Notes: generated by a model not told the origin, from the sequence alone. A DNA stretch of 64,000 nucleotides from Nemesobacter sp965249045 (GCA_965249045.1 OZ252213.1:124001-188000); one strand, 5' to 3'. Shown: positions 18,707 through 27,728, counted from the stretch's first letter. Numbers and translations: made by a program.

Positions 18707-18993
18707 AACAAACCTTCCTCTTCGCCCAGCAACTGTTCGACAAACCTGTCTGGGATCCCATTGGAATCCGTACCTCCGTAGTTCATCACGCCCGCCAAAA
18801 ACCCGATAGCCAGAAACAAGGCGAGACAAAAAGCGGGGACGGGCGACCAGAACACCCCGAAAACCCATCTCAAGACACCTTGCCTCTGCGGGACGCGCGA
18901 TGCCTCGTTTATAATTCTCTCCGCCAGGTCGCCCCGGGCGGGGGGAACATCATACGACCGCATTAACCGCTCAAGTTTTCTATCCTTATCCAT
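18703..18993 (-). CDS. small membrane anti-sigma-like protein
   Basis: About 96 residues: a short cytoplasmic helix region with YDVPPARGDLAERII, one transmembrane segment (VFGVFWSPVPAFCLALFLAI) and an acidic periplasmic tail. It lies between an ECF sigma remnant and a Spy/CpxP-like gene and overlaps both neighbours' ends closely, as CnrY/ZraP-type regulators do. An alternative TTG start at 19005 overlaps the sigma stop. No zinc-binding anti-sigma motif is seen. Confidence 0.55.
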   Translation of the reverse strand: MDKDRKLERLMRSYDVPPARGDLAERIINEASRVPQRQGVLRWVFGVFWSPVPAFCLALFLAIGFLAGVMNYGGTDSNGIPDRFVEQLLGEEEGLL

Positions 18994-19001
18994 TTGTCTT
19001 C

Positions 19002-19415
19002 TCAAAGATAACGGCTCATCCCCCGTTTCAATGTCGCCTTGGCCCTCATAAGCAGAGACCGAAGCGCCGAGACGCTTACGTTCATGACTCCCGCGGCATC
19101 CTCATGGCTGAGTTCCTCATAAAAGCAGAGAATCAAAGCCGTTTTCTGCCTTGGCGGCAGCCCGGCAATCTCCCTTGCAAGCAGGTCTTTTGCCTCACTC
19201 TCGGCAACTTCGCTTTCCGAATCAGGGCTTTCATCCCTCACTTCAAGCGATTCGGGAATTGCCGCCGCGCCGCGCTTTTTCCTGCTGTCAAAACAGAGGT
19301 TCCCCACCACCCGGTAAAATCAGGTGGTGAACTTCGCTCCCCTTCGGGGATCCCATATGTCAGGGGGCTCCCACAGTTTTATAAATGCCGCCTGCACTAT
19401 GTCTTCTGCTTCCAT
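19002..19415 (-). pseudogene. ECF sigma factor, N-truncated with an in-frame TGA
   Basis: From an ATG at 19415 the frame reads AEDIVQAAFIKLWEPPDIWD, then KFTT, TGA, FYRVVGNLCFDSRKKRG, and ends with region 4 (IAGLPPRQKTALILCFYEEL, SALRSLLMRAKATL). ECF factors have TW at this point (KFxTWLYRVVxNLCxD), so TGG has become TGA. Region 2.1-2.2 residues before AEDIVQ are missing; only 46 bases separate this from the EF-hand gene. The longest intact piece starts after the TGA (19310). The gene is probably dead, or a fragment containing only region 4. Confidence 0.75.
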
Positions 19416-19461
19416 TTAACTGTGGCCGCAAAGTGCCACCGATTTTATCGTTGTTCCTATC

Positions 19462-19770
19462 CTATTTGCCGGCGCACTGCCCGGAATCTTTTTTCTTCTC
19501 TTTGTACTTCTCTTTCTTGGCGGCCCAGTAGTTCTTCACTTCTTCCTTTGTAAGACTGCCGTTGCCGTCTGTGTCCATCTTGGCGAACTTTTTCTCCGCA
19601 TGGGCCACAAACTCGGCCTTTGAGATAACGCCATCTGAGTTTGCGTCCTTTTTCTCAAACATTTTAGAGGACTTCCCGGGGCAATCTCCGCTCTTACCAT
19701 CAGCCACGGCCAAAGTCGCCGTGCCGACCAATAAGGCCGCCAATATACCGAATAGCAATACTTTTCTCAT
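19462..19770 (-). CDS. exported EF-hand calcium-binding protein
   Basis: A 102-residue protein with a signal peptide (MRKVLLFGILAALLVGTATL AVADG) and two canonical EF-hand loops, DANSDGVISKAEF and DTDGNGSLTKEEV, followed by a lysine-rich tail. Two cysteines (SGDCPG and GQCAG) flank the pair. It is upstream of the ECF sigma remnant on the same strand, so it may be part of the same envelope-stress locus. Ca2+ binding is inferred from the loops. Confidence 0.82.
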   Translation of the reverse strand: MRKVLLFGILAALLVGTATLAVADGKSGDCPGKSSKMFEKKDANSDGVISKAEFVAHAEKKFAKMDTDGNGSLTKEEVKNYWAAKKEKYKEKKKDSGQCAGK

Positions 19771-19941
19771 TACGCACCTCCATGTGATTTATGAGTTTAG
19801 AGTTAGTTTGCAAGTTTATACGAATTGGAAAGCAAAAGTGTTCGCGGTGAACAGGAGCGGGTCCATTTTTTCAACGAATTTTTTCTTTTCTTGTGTTGGC
19901 TGAAACCACGATCATTGAAAAAGATGGAAATGAGGATTATA

Positions 19942-20159
19942 ATGGCACCCGTAGTTCAGGCAAAAACTTCGGGTGGGTCTGAACAAGATTTGCTGGTTTC
20001 TGAATATACCCCCCGTCGCGTGTTTCCTTTTAGCAAGGAAGGGCCCGGCGGGGTTATTTTTTGCCCGATGAGGAAGCCCGCATTAATGAACCTTCAAATA
20101 AACGGGGCTCTTTTTTTATTGACGGTCAGCACCTCTTCCGAGGTGTCAAAAGGTATTAA
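19942..20159 (+). pseudogene. NYN-domain protein remnant (copy B)
   Basis: The start matches the copy A protein (SEYTPRRVFPFSKEGPGGVI). After a T-run near 20060 the frame shifts and continues PDEEARINEPSNKRGSFFID, GQHLFRGVKRY, then stops. FFIDGQHLF is the first strand and the catalytic-aspartate motif of NYN ribonucleases (usually FIDGQNLF). The rest of the NYN domain is absent. A different fragment of a NYN gene is at 31621..31900. Confidence 0.6.
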
Positions 20160-20366
20160 ACCCTTGCGGCAATAAATTTTTTGCCAAAAATACTGTTGCC
20201 AAAAGCTTCCTGACTTCAACCCGCGAGAACAAAGTTTCTCGTCATAAACAACGGGTTCAAGTTGAGTCAATCCGCGTCCGCTCGGAAGAAGCAAGCCCGC
20301 GTCCCGCGGGGCGACAACGGCTTGATAAAATCTTTGTGTGCCGTTATAAACAGACAGGGACTCGAA

Positions 20367-20657
20367 ATGGCAGAACAAACCGCTGAAACAGATTTCGACG
20401 AAGAAACAATAAAGGTGGTCGGTTACCGGCAAGAGGGCCTGTGGTACGCTCTCGGACTGGAAGTCAGCATTCTAGGACACGGGGAAACTTTCGAAGAAGC
20501 CGTGGACTTGCTTGAGGAATTAATTCAAGACCAGATCGAGTTTTGCAATGAAAACGGCATGTCGTATCATTACCCGGCCGAAGAGAGATATTTCCGGTTA
20601 TACGAAGAATTGAAAAACAGTCAGTCGGGAACTAAAGGTATTACCAAGTTAAGTTGA
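20367..20657 (+). CDS. HicB-like small protein, copy B
   Basis: A 96-residue paralogue of 17806..18150. VVGYRQEGLWYALGLEVSIL followed by GHGETFEEAVDLLEELI is again the HicB-like strand-strand-helix. It differs from copy A mainly at the C-terminus. No HicA toxin neighbours it. Confidence 0.6.
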   Translation: MAEQTAETDFDEETIKVVGYRQEGLWYALGLEVSILGHGETFEEAVDLLEELIQDQIEFCNENGMSYHYPAEERYFRLYEELKNSQSGTKGITKLS

Positions 20658-20998
20658 CAAACCTTGTCACGAATTACCTGAACGAGAGATATAACCTACT
20701 TTCCGCACAAAAAGTTTTCCACTTTTCTCGATTTTTTGGTTTGTAAGTGGTTCATATTCCGAGCAATTTCTTTTGAGTTAATTGTCCTTCCGCGGTTTAA
20801 ATTCCATTTAGCCTCCGGTTTGAGGGACCAAAACGTTATTTCAGCCAGGCTTTTTTCTCCATTATATAGTCCACCACTACAAACTCACAGGGAATTAATC
20901 CTGTTTTATCAAAACCAGACAATCTACATATTTGACAATGCACGGACTTTGTAGATGCCGCTTTCTGGTATCAGAACGAATCTTATCGTTCAGGCTCA
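20658..20998 (+). other. AT-rich intergenic region
   Basis: About 340 bases between the HicB-like gene and the convergent DUF4143 ATPase. The open frame 20736..20954 looks random. No terminator-like hairpin with a T-run is evident. Confidence 0.4.
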
Positions 20999-22171
20999 TT
21001 ATAGATTGTCCAGTTTCTCCATCAGTCTTGGCAGGGAAATGATCGTTGTATCTTTTTCAATCTGAAATTCGTCATCGCCGCCATAAACGACAAATTTTCG
21101 GGCGGAGCGGATATCTTCTGATGCTTGATGAAAGCCGGGTTTTATTCTGGGCGCGGTACCGTATTTGATCTCGATTGCCCACAGCTCCTTGCTCGATATC
21201 CTGAGAACAAGATCTATTTCCGCCCCGCTCGATGTGCGGTAGTAGTAAGACTCGACGCTGTTTGGCAAGACCGAGACTATGTTTTCAATCACAAAACCTT
21301 CCCAGCTTTTTCCGAGAACAGGATTGGAAAGCAACGCGTCATAATCGGCGATACCAAGCAACCTGTGCAGGATGCCGTTATCCCGGATATAGAATCGAGG
21401 CGATTTGACCAGTCGCTTCTTAACGTTCTCATACCATGGGTCCAGTCGCCGTACGAGCAGAAGGTCAACGAGGATATCAAGATAATGGGTAACGGTTTTC
21501 CCGTCAACTTCCAGATTGCTGCCCAGTTTTGAATAATTGAGCGGTTCCCCTTGCAGATGAGCCAGCATGGTCCAAAGTCGCCTTAATCGACTGGCGGGCA
21601 CGCGGAATCCCATCTGCGGGACATCCCGCTCCAGATACGTACGGATAAGCATTTCAACCCATTCCATGCTCTCAGCGTCTGATGATGCCAGATAGCTGTC
21701 AGGAAAACCGCCCCTAAGCCACAGCTTATGAACATCGTTCGGTCCGAAGTGAGGTACCTCCAGAATGTTCAAGCCGCTCATACTTATATAACGGATGCGT
21801 CCGGCCAGACTTTCTGAAGATTGACGAAGCAAGTCCATCGTTGCGGAACCGAGCAGCAGGAACTGCTCGGCTTTTTTGCCAGCCCGGCGATTCTCATCAA
21901 TCAGGCCGCGCAGGGTCATAAATAAATCGGGGGCGCGCTGTATCTCGTCCAGGATAACCAGCTTGTCACTGTTCCCGGATAGAAAAGAAAGAGGGTCGCC
22001 CAGCCTCAGCAGGTCTTCCGGTGACTCCAGATCCAGATAGATTGAATTTCGCTTCTTGGCAATTTCCCGCGCCAATGTCGTTTTACCAACTTGACGCGGT
22101 CCGAGAAGCGCGACCGCGGGGACACGCTTTATGGCTTTTTCAAGTTTTTCCGCAATCCATCTTTCCAACAT
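20999..22171 (-). CDS. AAA ATPase with DUF4143 C-terminal domain
   Basis: A complete 390-residue protein: Walker A GPRQVGKT (24-31), Walker B KLVILDEIQRAPDLF (about 90), sensor-type segment QFLLLGSATMDLL, then a winged-helix region and the DUF4143 nuclease-like end (YRTSSGAEIDLVLRI, LWAIEIKYG). These orphan ATPases are common and of uncertain role; some resemble DNA-binding ATPases of archaea. The intact copy here lets the fragments at 8201 and 28360 and the interrupted gene 35263/40733 be identified. Confidence 0.9.
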   Translation of the reverse strand: MLERWIAEKLEKAIKRVPAVALLGPRQVGKTTLAREIAKKRNSIYLDLESPEDLLRLGDPLSFLSGNSDKLVILDEIQRAPDLFMTLRGLIDENRRAGKKAEQFLLLGSATMDLLRQSSESLAGRIRYISMSGLNILEVPHFGPNDVHKLWLRGGFPDSYLASSDAESMEWVEMLIRTYLERDVPQMGFRVPASRLRRLWTMLAHLQGEPLNYSKLGSNLEVDGKTVTHYLDILVDLLLVRRLDPWYENVKKRLVKSPRFYIRDNGILHRLLGIADYDALLSNPVLGKSWEGFVIENIVSVLPNSVESYYYRTSSGAEIDLVLRISSKELWAIEIKYGTAPRIKPGFHQASEDIRSARKFVVYGGDDEFQIEKDTTIISLPRLMEKLDNL

Positions 22172-22348
22172 ATGTGTATTTTAGGAGATAAACTCCGAAA
22201 TTGCAAGGTGTTCCTGTGTCAAAAACACAAAAACCGGACAGTTCCATTTACTCCTTACACGAACATGGCAATGCCAGTGATTTCTTGCGGATTCAAAAAG
22301 GGAATGTCGGAACTAAATTTTTCGCAAATTTATAACCAGCCAAAACTC

Positions 22349-23365
22349 TTATGTTAACGGGACCCAGCTCTTAAGACCCGCCGCCTGTTTCAGCATGTAG
22401 TCATCGACAAAAGCGTAATTCTTGTCCGTCATTTCCCTGTTAAGCAAAATGGCGACACCCAAAACCACCGCAAGTTCAACCAGAAACACGGAGGGCAGCA
22501 GGACGAACACGCCGGAGATGATCGCGCTTTTCACCGCTCCTTCGGCTGCCCCCTTCCCTTCTATGTCAACTCCCGTAGCCAGCGCGTAGGCAACGGAGGA
22601 AATCACCACCATGGCAAGAATCGGATTTGCGGAAACTATGCTCACTATACCCATTGATCCCAGCAGTTCGGATAACTCATCCACTTGCCCCTTGTCCAAG
22701 TAATAGACAACGGCGACGGCAGATATTCCGGCGGAGAGAATTTCAAGCCCGTCGTAAGAGAAAGCGTTATATACCCATTGCTTGTTCACCCCGGGGATTG
22801 TCTTGCTCATCCAGTTCGCCATGGAATCATATGTCTGTTTTTCCATGGTTACAAACGGCAGCCCTTTCGGAGTGACAAGGTCCTTCCATATCGCATTTAA
22901 ATACCCGTTCACCTGTTCACCGGTCGAGCACTTGGCAACTCCGCACATTTTGGCGATGTTTCCCCAAGCCCCGCCCAGAGTATGTCCGCCGTCGAACATT
23001 CTATGGCTCCCGCCGCCTATGTGGGTCTTGAGATATCGGTTGTCCATTGCCTTATCAAAATCCGTGGCGGCGGAAGCGGTGATTCTCTCAAGCCACCTGA
23101 GCCACTGGGCTTGCGACAGAACCGGCAGTATGAGCGGCAGGGAAATCGCGGATGCCATATACTCCTTTCCCGAATAGAGAGCGGGGACCGCGTAATCTTT
23201 GGAATCGTAAACGTAACCCCACCCGTAAACGGCGGCCTTTTTGGCGACTTCATAGCCCTTTTTGGCGGAGTCTCCAGAATAGCGCAGATACTCCATAGTC
23301 TTGCTTTCCTCTTGCGGTATAGGTCCCCAGTACGCTTGCGCGTATGGAGCGTGAATAAGCATCAA
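22349..23365 (-). CDS. hypothetical membrane protein
   Basis: A 338-residue protein of unknown family. It probably begins with a signal-like segment (MLIHAPYAQAYWG), which would be stronger if translation began a few codons earlier, but no start codon is available there. A soluble region with HIGGGSHRMFDGGHTLGGAW (about 115-135) precedes four or so hydrophobic segments at residues 205-320. The start shown is TTG with ATG next; no ribosome site stands out. Its role is unknown. Confidence 0.6.
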   Translation of the reverse strand: MMLIHAPYAQAYWGPIPQEESKTMEYLRYSGDSAKKGYEVAKKAAVYGWGYVYDSKDYAVPALYSGKEYMASAISLPLILPVLSQAQWLRWLERITASAATDFDKAMDNRYLKTHIGGGSHRMFDGGHTLGGAWGNIAKMCGVAKCSTGEQVNGYLNAIWKDLVTPKGLPFVTMEKQTYDSMANWMSKTIPGVNKQWVYNAFSYDGLEILSAGISAVAVVYYLDKGQVDELSELLGSMGIVSIVSANPILAMVVISSVAYALATGVDIEGKGAAEGAVKSAIISGVFVLLPSVFLVELAVVLGVAILLNREMTDKNYAFVDDYMLKQAAGLKSWVPLT

Positions 23366-23439
23366 GAAGATTACGGAGCGTTTCTGGGAATACGCTTATT
23401 CTTGAGGCAGATGCGAGGCCAGCGACCCCTAAGCGACCC

Positions 23440-24681
23440 CTAGTACTCAATGGGCAGGAGTGACGGGTCTGTGACACTGCTGTCCGTATGCAGACGTATC
23501 ACGCTGCGGTTCGTACCGCAGTCCCCGAAGTCATCGCAGGTAAGCGTGCCGAGGATACCCTGGAAGCCTTCAGTGCCATCTAACGCATCACGCAGTGCCG
23601 CACGGTCGATGTGCAGCGCATCTCCGTCGCTAACCGCAACCTGCTTGATAGCCGAGAGTAACAGAGTCGTGGCGTCATAGCCGTGCGCCCAGTACGGGGA
23701 TGCTGGAGGCTCCCCATTGTTGGTCGCCTTGAATTCCGTGAGTATATCATCGGCGCTTCTGCCTGTCGCTTGGTTCACGTTACTGCTCTTTCCGGGGTCA
23801 GGGCCCGAGAAATAGAAGCCTTCTGATTCCGGCAACGCAAGAATCTCTTTTGCCAAGATGGCGGCGCTACCGATCTTCGTCACGCCTCCTAGGCCGTCGC
23901 GCTGGGCTGCCTGTTCAATCAGAGATGCCGCCTCGTCCGGGAAGAGCGGGATAACCATGCCATCGGGGTTGGCTTCGTCAAACGCGTCGAGAACCGCGGC
24001 CATGTCAGTCTGGCCTTTTGTCACCTTTGCGATGACCGGAACCGTGCCGCCAAGTTCACGGAAAGCAGCAGCAAAGTCATTTGCAAAAGCACTGGTATAC
24101 GCGTCTCCATCATGAATCGTCACCATTGTGCGCAACCCAAGTTCCTCGTAGCTGAAACGCGCGACAATGCTCACCTCGATGAGGTCGTTGTCCGCAACAC
24201 GGTAGTAGCCCTTGTAGTAGTGCGGGCCGGCATTTCCGAACAGGTCGGACGTAAGGACAGGTGACGTGTTGGCCGGCGATACCATCGACAGGCCCGCCTT
24301 GCTTATGATGGGCGACGCCTCAACCGCTGCGTCGGAGCACAAGGTACCGATAACGCCGACGACCTGCGCGTCGGCAACGACGGCTTCAGCCGCTGCGCGC
24401 CCACCCTCACCCGAGCACATCTCGTCGAGGGTTTCGATAGAGACCTGATGCCCGTTTATGGGGCCGAAATCCTTGATCGCTATCTCCATGGCGGTTTGAA
24501 TGTCAGAGGACGGCGCCAGCACTTCCGTATGGGAAAGGAGCGCGCGGATTTCGATCGGCTGATCGCGCTTGATCTTGACCGCACCGAGTGATCCCGCTTT
24601 GAAATCACTGTGGCAAGCGGGCATCACGAAAACCACAAAAGCGAGTAGCAAGCCTTGTCCTATGAGAAACAACGTACGCAT
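23440..24681 (-). CDS. LivJ-type periplasmic binding lipoprotein
   Basis: A 413-residue type 1 periplasmic binding protein for branched-chain amino acids or related ligands. The signal ends in a lipobox-like MPAC with Cys23. The fold markers are IKDFGPINGHQVSIETLDEM, AQVVGVIGTLCSDAAVEASP, LSMVSPANTSPVL and GYYRVADND. An AAAGGAGG ribosome site lies 9 bases before the ATG. The usual membrane permease and ATPase genes of a Liv transporter are absent, so it is an orphan binding protein or serves a transporter elsewhere. Confidence 0.85.
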   Translation of the reverse strand: MRTLFLIGQGLLLAFVVFVMPACHSDFKAGSLGAVKIKRDQPIEIRALLSHTEVLAPSSDIQTAMEIAIKDFGPINGHQVSIETLDEMCSGEGGRAAAEAVVADAQVVGVIGTLCSDAAVEASPIISKAGLSMVSPANTSPVLTSDLFGNAGPHYYKGYYRVADNDLIEVSIVARFSYEELGLRTMVTIHDGDAYTSAFANDFAAAFRELGGTVPVIAKVTKGQTDMAAVLDAFDEANPDGMVIPLFPDEAASLIEQAAQRDGLGGVTKIGSAAILAKEILALPESEGFYFSGPDPGKSSNVNQATGRSADDILTEFKATNNGEPPASPYWAHGYDATTLLLSAIKQVAVSDGDALHIDRAALRDALDGTEGFQGILGTLTCDDFGDCGTNRSVIRLHTDSSVTDPSLLPIEY

Positions 24682-25238
24682 TTCAAAATCCTCCTTTGGC
24701 AGGTCTATGGGCAGAGACCGTAGAATGCTGCCGGTTTTGTGCTGTCCTTAAGGGGCATGTTCTGGTTCCTGTTAAAACTCGTTCGTTACGCATTGCTGAG
24801 TGCAAGAACATTCCGCTTTAATAGCCCCTAATAATCTATTATCGCATTATAACTGTCTAGTTAGTCAAGACTTTTTCCTCTTTAACTTACCTGTTTTTTA
24901 GTAGTGGCGGCGTGAATGTGGCTGAGGCGAGGGGATACAGGGATACGTTTCGCCTCTGCGTGGAGCGGGACTGGCGCCTTGCCTGCTAATCTGGGAAGAG
25001 TGTTCGGGCGCCTGGACTGCGTAGCGAGGAGGCTTGGCTGCCCCGTAGACGCACCTGTCCTGCGGGGCACGGTTGCGTTTATCGGTCACGCGCCGGGAAC
25101 AGGGGCCAGCAGACCGGCGGTCAGAGGATAGTAGATTTGCATATATCTCCTCTCGAGAGTTATATTCAAATCTGGTGTACGGAGGATTTGAATATAACTC
25201 TTATCTCCTCATGAGCCGGAGAAGTCGTGACTTAGCAA
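24682..25238 (-). other. intergenic region with palindromic element
   Basis: 557 bases without an accepted gene. Promoter-like TTGACT and TATAAT/GATAAT boxes (minus strand, about 24845-24885) lie upstream of the binding-protein gene. The open frames in 24880-25130 overlap on both strands and look random. The right part holds the palindromic element at 25144..25210. Confidence 0.4.
25144..25210. repeat. 17-bp inverted repeat element between 9-bp direct repeats
   Basis: Arms AGAGTTATATTCAAATC (25156-25172) and GATTTGAATATAACTCT (25185-25201) are perfectly complementary around a 12-base loop. The direct repeat TATCTCCTC occurs at 25144-25152 and again at 25202-25210, on either side. This looks like a tiny mobile palindrome with a target duplication, although it could also act as a bidirectional hairpin. 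Confidence 0.65.
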
Positions 25239-25637
25239 ATGCCAAAACAGAATCCGCAAAAAATTTCTGACGCTGCCGTTTCGACGTCACACGCGCGTGT
25301 ACGCTCCGCCTTTACTCTCGGTTCACTGGTCTGGCTGCCGGCGGGGATTGCCGCCACGTCGGTATTGCGCGGGTTCGGGTTACCGGTCGAACCGCAGGCC
25401 TGGCTCTCGTTGATCGTGATCGCGCCGTGCGGCCTGCCGCTTGCGCTTGCCTGCAGGCGGCTTCGGCGCCTGGGATATCCCGCCGCCGCGTGGGCGGCTA
25501 TAGCCGTGCTCGGGTCCGCGACGGTCGGCGCGTCTTTATTCGCGGGACTGCTCGGCCCGGTGGCGATTGCTGTATATGCCGTGGTGCTAAGCTCTCCGGT
25601 CTGGCTTGTCTGCCGGCTTGTTGACCGCAGACGGTAA
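25239..25637 (+). CDS. hypothetical membrane protein
   Basis: A 132-residue protein with about four hydrophobic segments (for example SLVWLPAGIAATSVL, WLSLIVIAPCGLPLALA, WAAIAVLGSATVGASLFAGL, VAIAVYAVVLSSPVWLV) and an arginine-rich end. I do not recognise a family. It precedes a cytochrome c gene on the same strand by 165 bases, with a long unassigned frame between. Confidence 0.5.
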   Translation: MPKQNPQKISDAAVSTSHARVRSAFTLGSLVWLPAGIAATSVLRGFGLPVEPQAWLSLIVIAPCGLPLALACRRLRRLGYPAAAWAAIAVLGSATVGASLFAGLLGPVAIAVYAVVLSSPVWLVCRLVDRRR

Positions 25638-25802
25638 CCGCGGGCCTTGGCCCGGAGGCTCAAGGTTTAAAACCGCGGCGGAACCTGAACGAAAGATATC
25701 CGCGCGGCAGGCTCAATCGCGCGCCGCGTCGCAGAACGTGTTAAACTCTGCAGAGCAATTCGAAAACCGCCTGCCCGGCGGATTTCTTCGGGAGATCGCG
25801 TA

Positions 25803-26315
25803 ATGAAAAAATTATTGCTAATAGCGGCTTTGATCATTGCCCCGGCGCTTTACTTTTTTCTTGGATACTACGATGTCTCGGCCACAAAACCGCATTCGGA
25901 AATTGTAAATATGACGCTTGACAGAATTACCGGGAGTTCAATCCGAAGAAACGCCCGAAGCGTTGAAACCCCCTACGACGTCAATGATGAGAACATGTAC
26001 GTAAAGGGTTTCAGAGAATATGAGGGGATGTGCGTCGGGTGTCACGGGGCGCCCGGCGTTTCGCCGTCTCCGACCGGGCGGGGACTTTTTCCGAAACCGC
26101 CGAGATTTCCGGAAGAAGAGTTGCATGAATATGCTCTTGAAGATATTTTCTGGGTTGTGAAAAACGGAATTAAAATGACGGGAATGCCCGCTTACGGACC
26201 CACGCACGAAGATGAGACGATCTGGGCGATCGCCATATTCCTTGACAGATCGAGAAATTTATCCGAAGCGGAATATAGAGAGCTTAAAGACAGATATAAG
26301 GATAAGCATCATTGA
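25803..26315 (+). CDS. membrane-anchored c-type cytochrome
   Basis: A 170-residue protein with an N-terminal signal anchor (LLLIAALIIAPALYFFLGYY) and one haem-binding CVGCH motif (Cys77, Cys80, His81). A likely axial methionine lies in MTGMPAYGPTH (Met128). The layout (CxxCH, then GMPAYG-type ligand, then TIWAIAIFL helix) is that of class I cytochromes c. It should carry electrons in the periplasm; no oxidase or reductase partner is nearby. Confidence 0.88.
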   Translation: MKKLLLIAALIIAPALYFFLGYYDVSATKPHSEIVNMTLDRITGSSIRRNARSVETPYDVNDENMYVKGFREYEGMCVGCHGAPGVSPSPTGRGLFPKPPRFPEEELHEYALEDIFWVVKNGIKMTGMPAYGPTHEDETIWAIAIFLDRSRNLSEAEYRELKDRYKDKHH

Positions 26316-26317
26316 TG

Positions 26318-26423
26318 TCGCCGCGCCGTCGGTTTCAAGTGCGTATTCCTCGACGGCTTGCCGCAACAGGTCGTTCCAGTAACTGGGTGTTTGCGTATCA
26401 AGCCAGCCATCGAGATCCGTGCA
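26318..26423 (-). pseudogene. fragment of a UvrD-like helicase gene
   Basis: About 105 bases encode LDGWLDTQTPSYWNDLLRQA followed by VEEYALETDGA, nearly the same as residues of the larger remnant at 41634..42914 (DSWLDTQTSGYWNDLLRQAV). It ends at the boundary of the IS21-like remnant. So the same gene segment exists twice, 16 kb apart. Confidence 0.75.
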
Positions 26424-26424
26424 T

Positions 26425-26808
26425 ATTCCGAGCGAACGTGAACACCGATTCCGAGCGAACGTGAACACCTGACTCTCTTGTTTTCTTCTTCAAAAAACAA
26501 TTGAAAAGCGTTTTGTTATCCTCTTTGTCATCTTTGAGAAGGAGGCGACAAAATGCCTAGAAGAAGAATGAATACGAGAGTGATAAAGGAAGTTCTGAGG
26601 CTTATCTCCCTGATCGAAAAACTCAGGGACTTAAGCCTCAGGTGTCCGAATTCAATCGGAATACGCACGGGGCAAGGGGCGGATTATGGCCCGCGTCGCC
26701 CTGTCGATGGCCGTAATGATGGGTCTTGCGGTCGGGTACGTAAGGAACGGGGAGGCGGAGAAAATGCGTTCTCTGGTCAGTGAGCCTCGATTCCTTGACA
26801 CTGGCTGA
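26425..26808 (+). mobile_element. IS21-family remnant (miniature, internally deleted)
   Basis: The left end has two tandem copies of ATTCCGAGCGAACGTGAACA (26425-26446 and 26448-26469). At 26553 a frame starts MPRRRMNTRVIKEVLRL, as IstA transposases do, then loses similarity. At 26641-26662 the sequence GTCCGAATTCAATCGGAAT is the inverted complement of another end motif (30634-30655). Downstream, 26686..26808 encodes 40 residues (MARVALSMAVMMGLAVGYV) of a possible transposase C-terminus that I cannot place. Confidence 0.6.
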
Positions 26809-27105
26809 GTGTTATTATCCTGGGAGAGTTGAAAAAGAATTGAATGCGACGTGAGGTTGCGGGGGAGAGGTTCGGGCGGAATTGGATAGTCCGCCTGCCT
26901 TGGCGTGGTAAAGGAGATTTGCGGGGGAAATTCCGTTGTCCGGAAGCTCGCTGGCCACTGGGAGAACCGAGGGTGGAGATGTTTTTACCTTATGCATCAT
27001 ACGAAAAACCTGACAGCGCAAACGCCTCGACTAGAAGACCTGTTGACATTGACAGGAATCTAGCTATATTGTTGACTAAGTTGTCAGTAATTGAGGTTAT
27101 AAGTC

Positions 27106-27339
27106 ATGTCTATCGTCAATGTTCACCAAGCTAAAACCCATCTGTCCCGCCTTCTGGCGCAAGTTGAGGCAGGAGAGGAAATCGTGATCGCCCGCAGGGG
27201 GCAACCGGTCGCACGGCTTGTCGGCTACAAGCCCCAGGGCAAGCGCCAGCCCGATGTTCTCAAGGGAAAGATTGTCCTGCCCGAGGGTTTCTTTGATCCG
27301 TTGTCGGAAGAAGAACTGAAGGTGTGGGAGGGAGAATAG
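27106..27339 (+). CDS. Phd/YefM-family antitoxin
   Basis: A 77-residue antitoxin with the Phd N-terminus VNVHQAKTHLSRLLAQVEAG and EEIVIARRGQPVARLV, followed by an acidic, unstructured tail ending FDPLSEEELKVWEGE that should bind the toxin. Phd proteins autorepress. An in-frame PIN toxin starts two bases after its stop. Upstream TTGACA (27043-27048) with TATATT (27063-27068) is a possible promoter. Confidence 0.88.
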   Translation: MSIVNVHQAKTHLSRLLAQVEAGEEIVIARRGQPVARLVGYKPQGKRQPDVLKGKIVLPEGFFDPLSEEELKVWEGE

Positions 27340-27341
27340 CG

Positions 27342-27728
27342 GTGCGAGCATTGCTGGATACTCATGCGTTTCTCTGGTGGCTCGCAGACAGCGGTCGTCT
27401 GTCCGATTCGGCACGCCGGACAATCGCGGACGAGGCAAACGACATTGTTGTCAGTGCTGCATCCGCTTGGGAAATCACCACCAAATACCGGCTCGGCAGG
27501 TTGCCGGAAGGTGATGTGGCGGCCTTTGATGTTGCCGGCAGCATCGCCCGTCAAGGTTTCGAAGAACTCACAATCGGTGTTGCCGATGCTGAACGTGCAG
27601 GACGACTGCCCGGCCCGCATCGCGACCCGTTTGACCGCATGCTCATTGCCCAAGCCTTAGCGCACGATCTGGCAGTTGTATCGGTTGATGCAGTATTTGA
27701 CCGATACGGAGTCAATCGACTGTGGTGA
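27342..27728 (+). CDS. VapC-like PIN toxin
   Basis: A 128-residue PIN protein starting at GTG with GGGAGGGAGA just before it. RALLDTHAFLWWLADS, SAASAWEITTKYRLGRL and PGPHRDPFDRMLIAQAL are the first, second and third acidic motifs of the PIN domain typical of toxins paired with Phd antitoxins. It is coupled to the Phd gene. Predicted to cleave RNA. Confidence 0.9.
   Translation: MRALLDTHAFLWWLADSGRLSDSARRTIADEANDIVVSAASAWEITTKYRLGRLPEGDVAAFDVAGSIARQGFEELTIGVADAERAGRLPGPHRDPFDRMLIAQALAHDLAVVSVDAVFDRYGVNRLW

Noticed and set aside
19002..19415. TGA read as tryptophan (alternative genetic code)
   Set aside because: Many intact genes in the window end with TGA at family-typical lengths, so TGA is a stop here.
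24916..25131. Open frame in the intergenic region before the palindrome
   Set aside because: Overlapping frames on both strands with random composition and no homology recognised.
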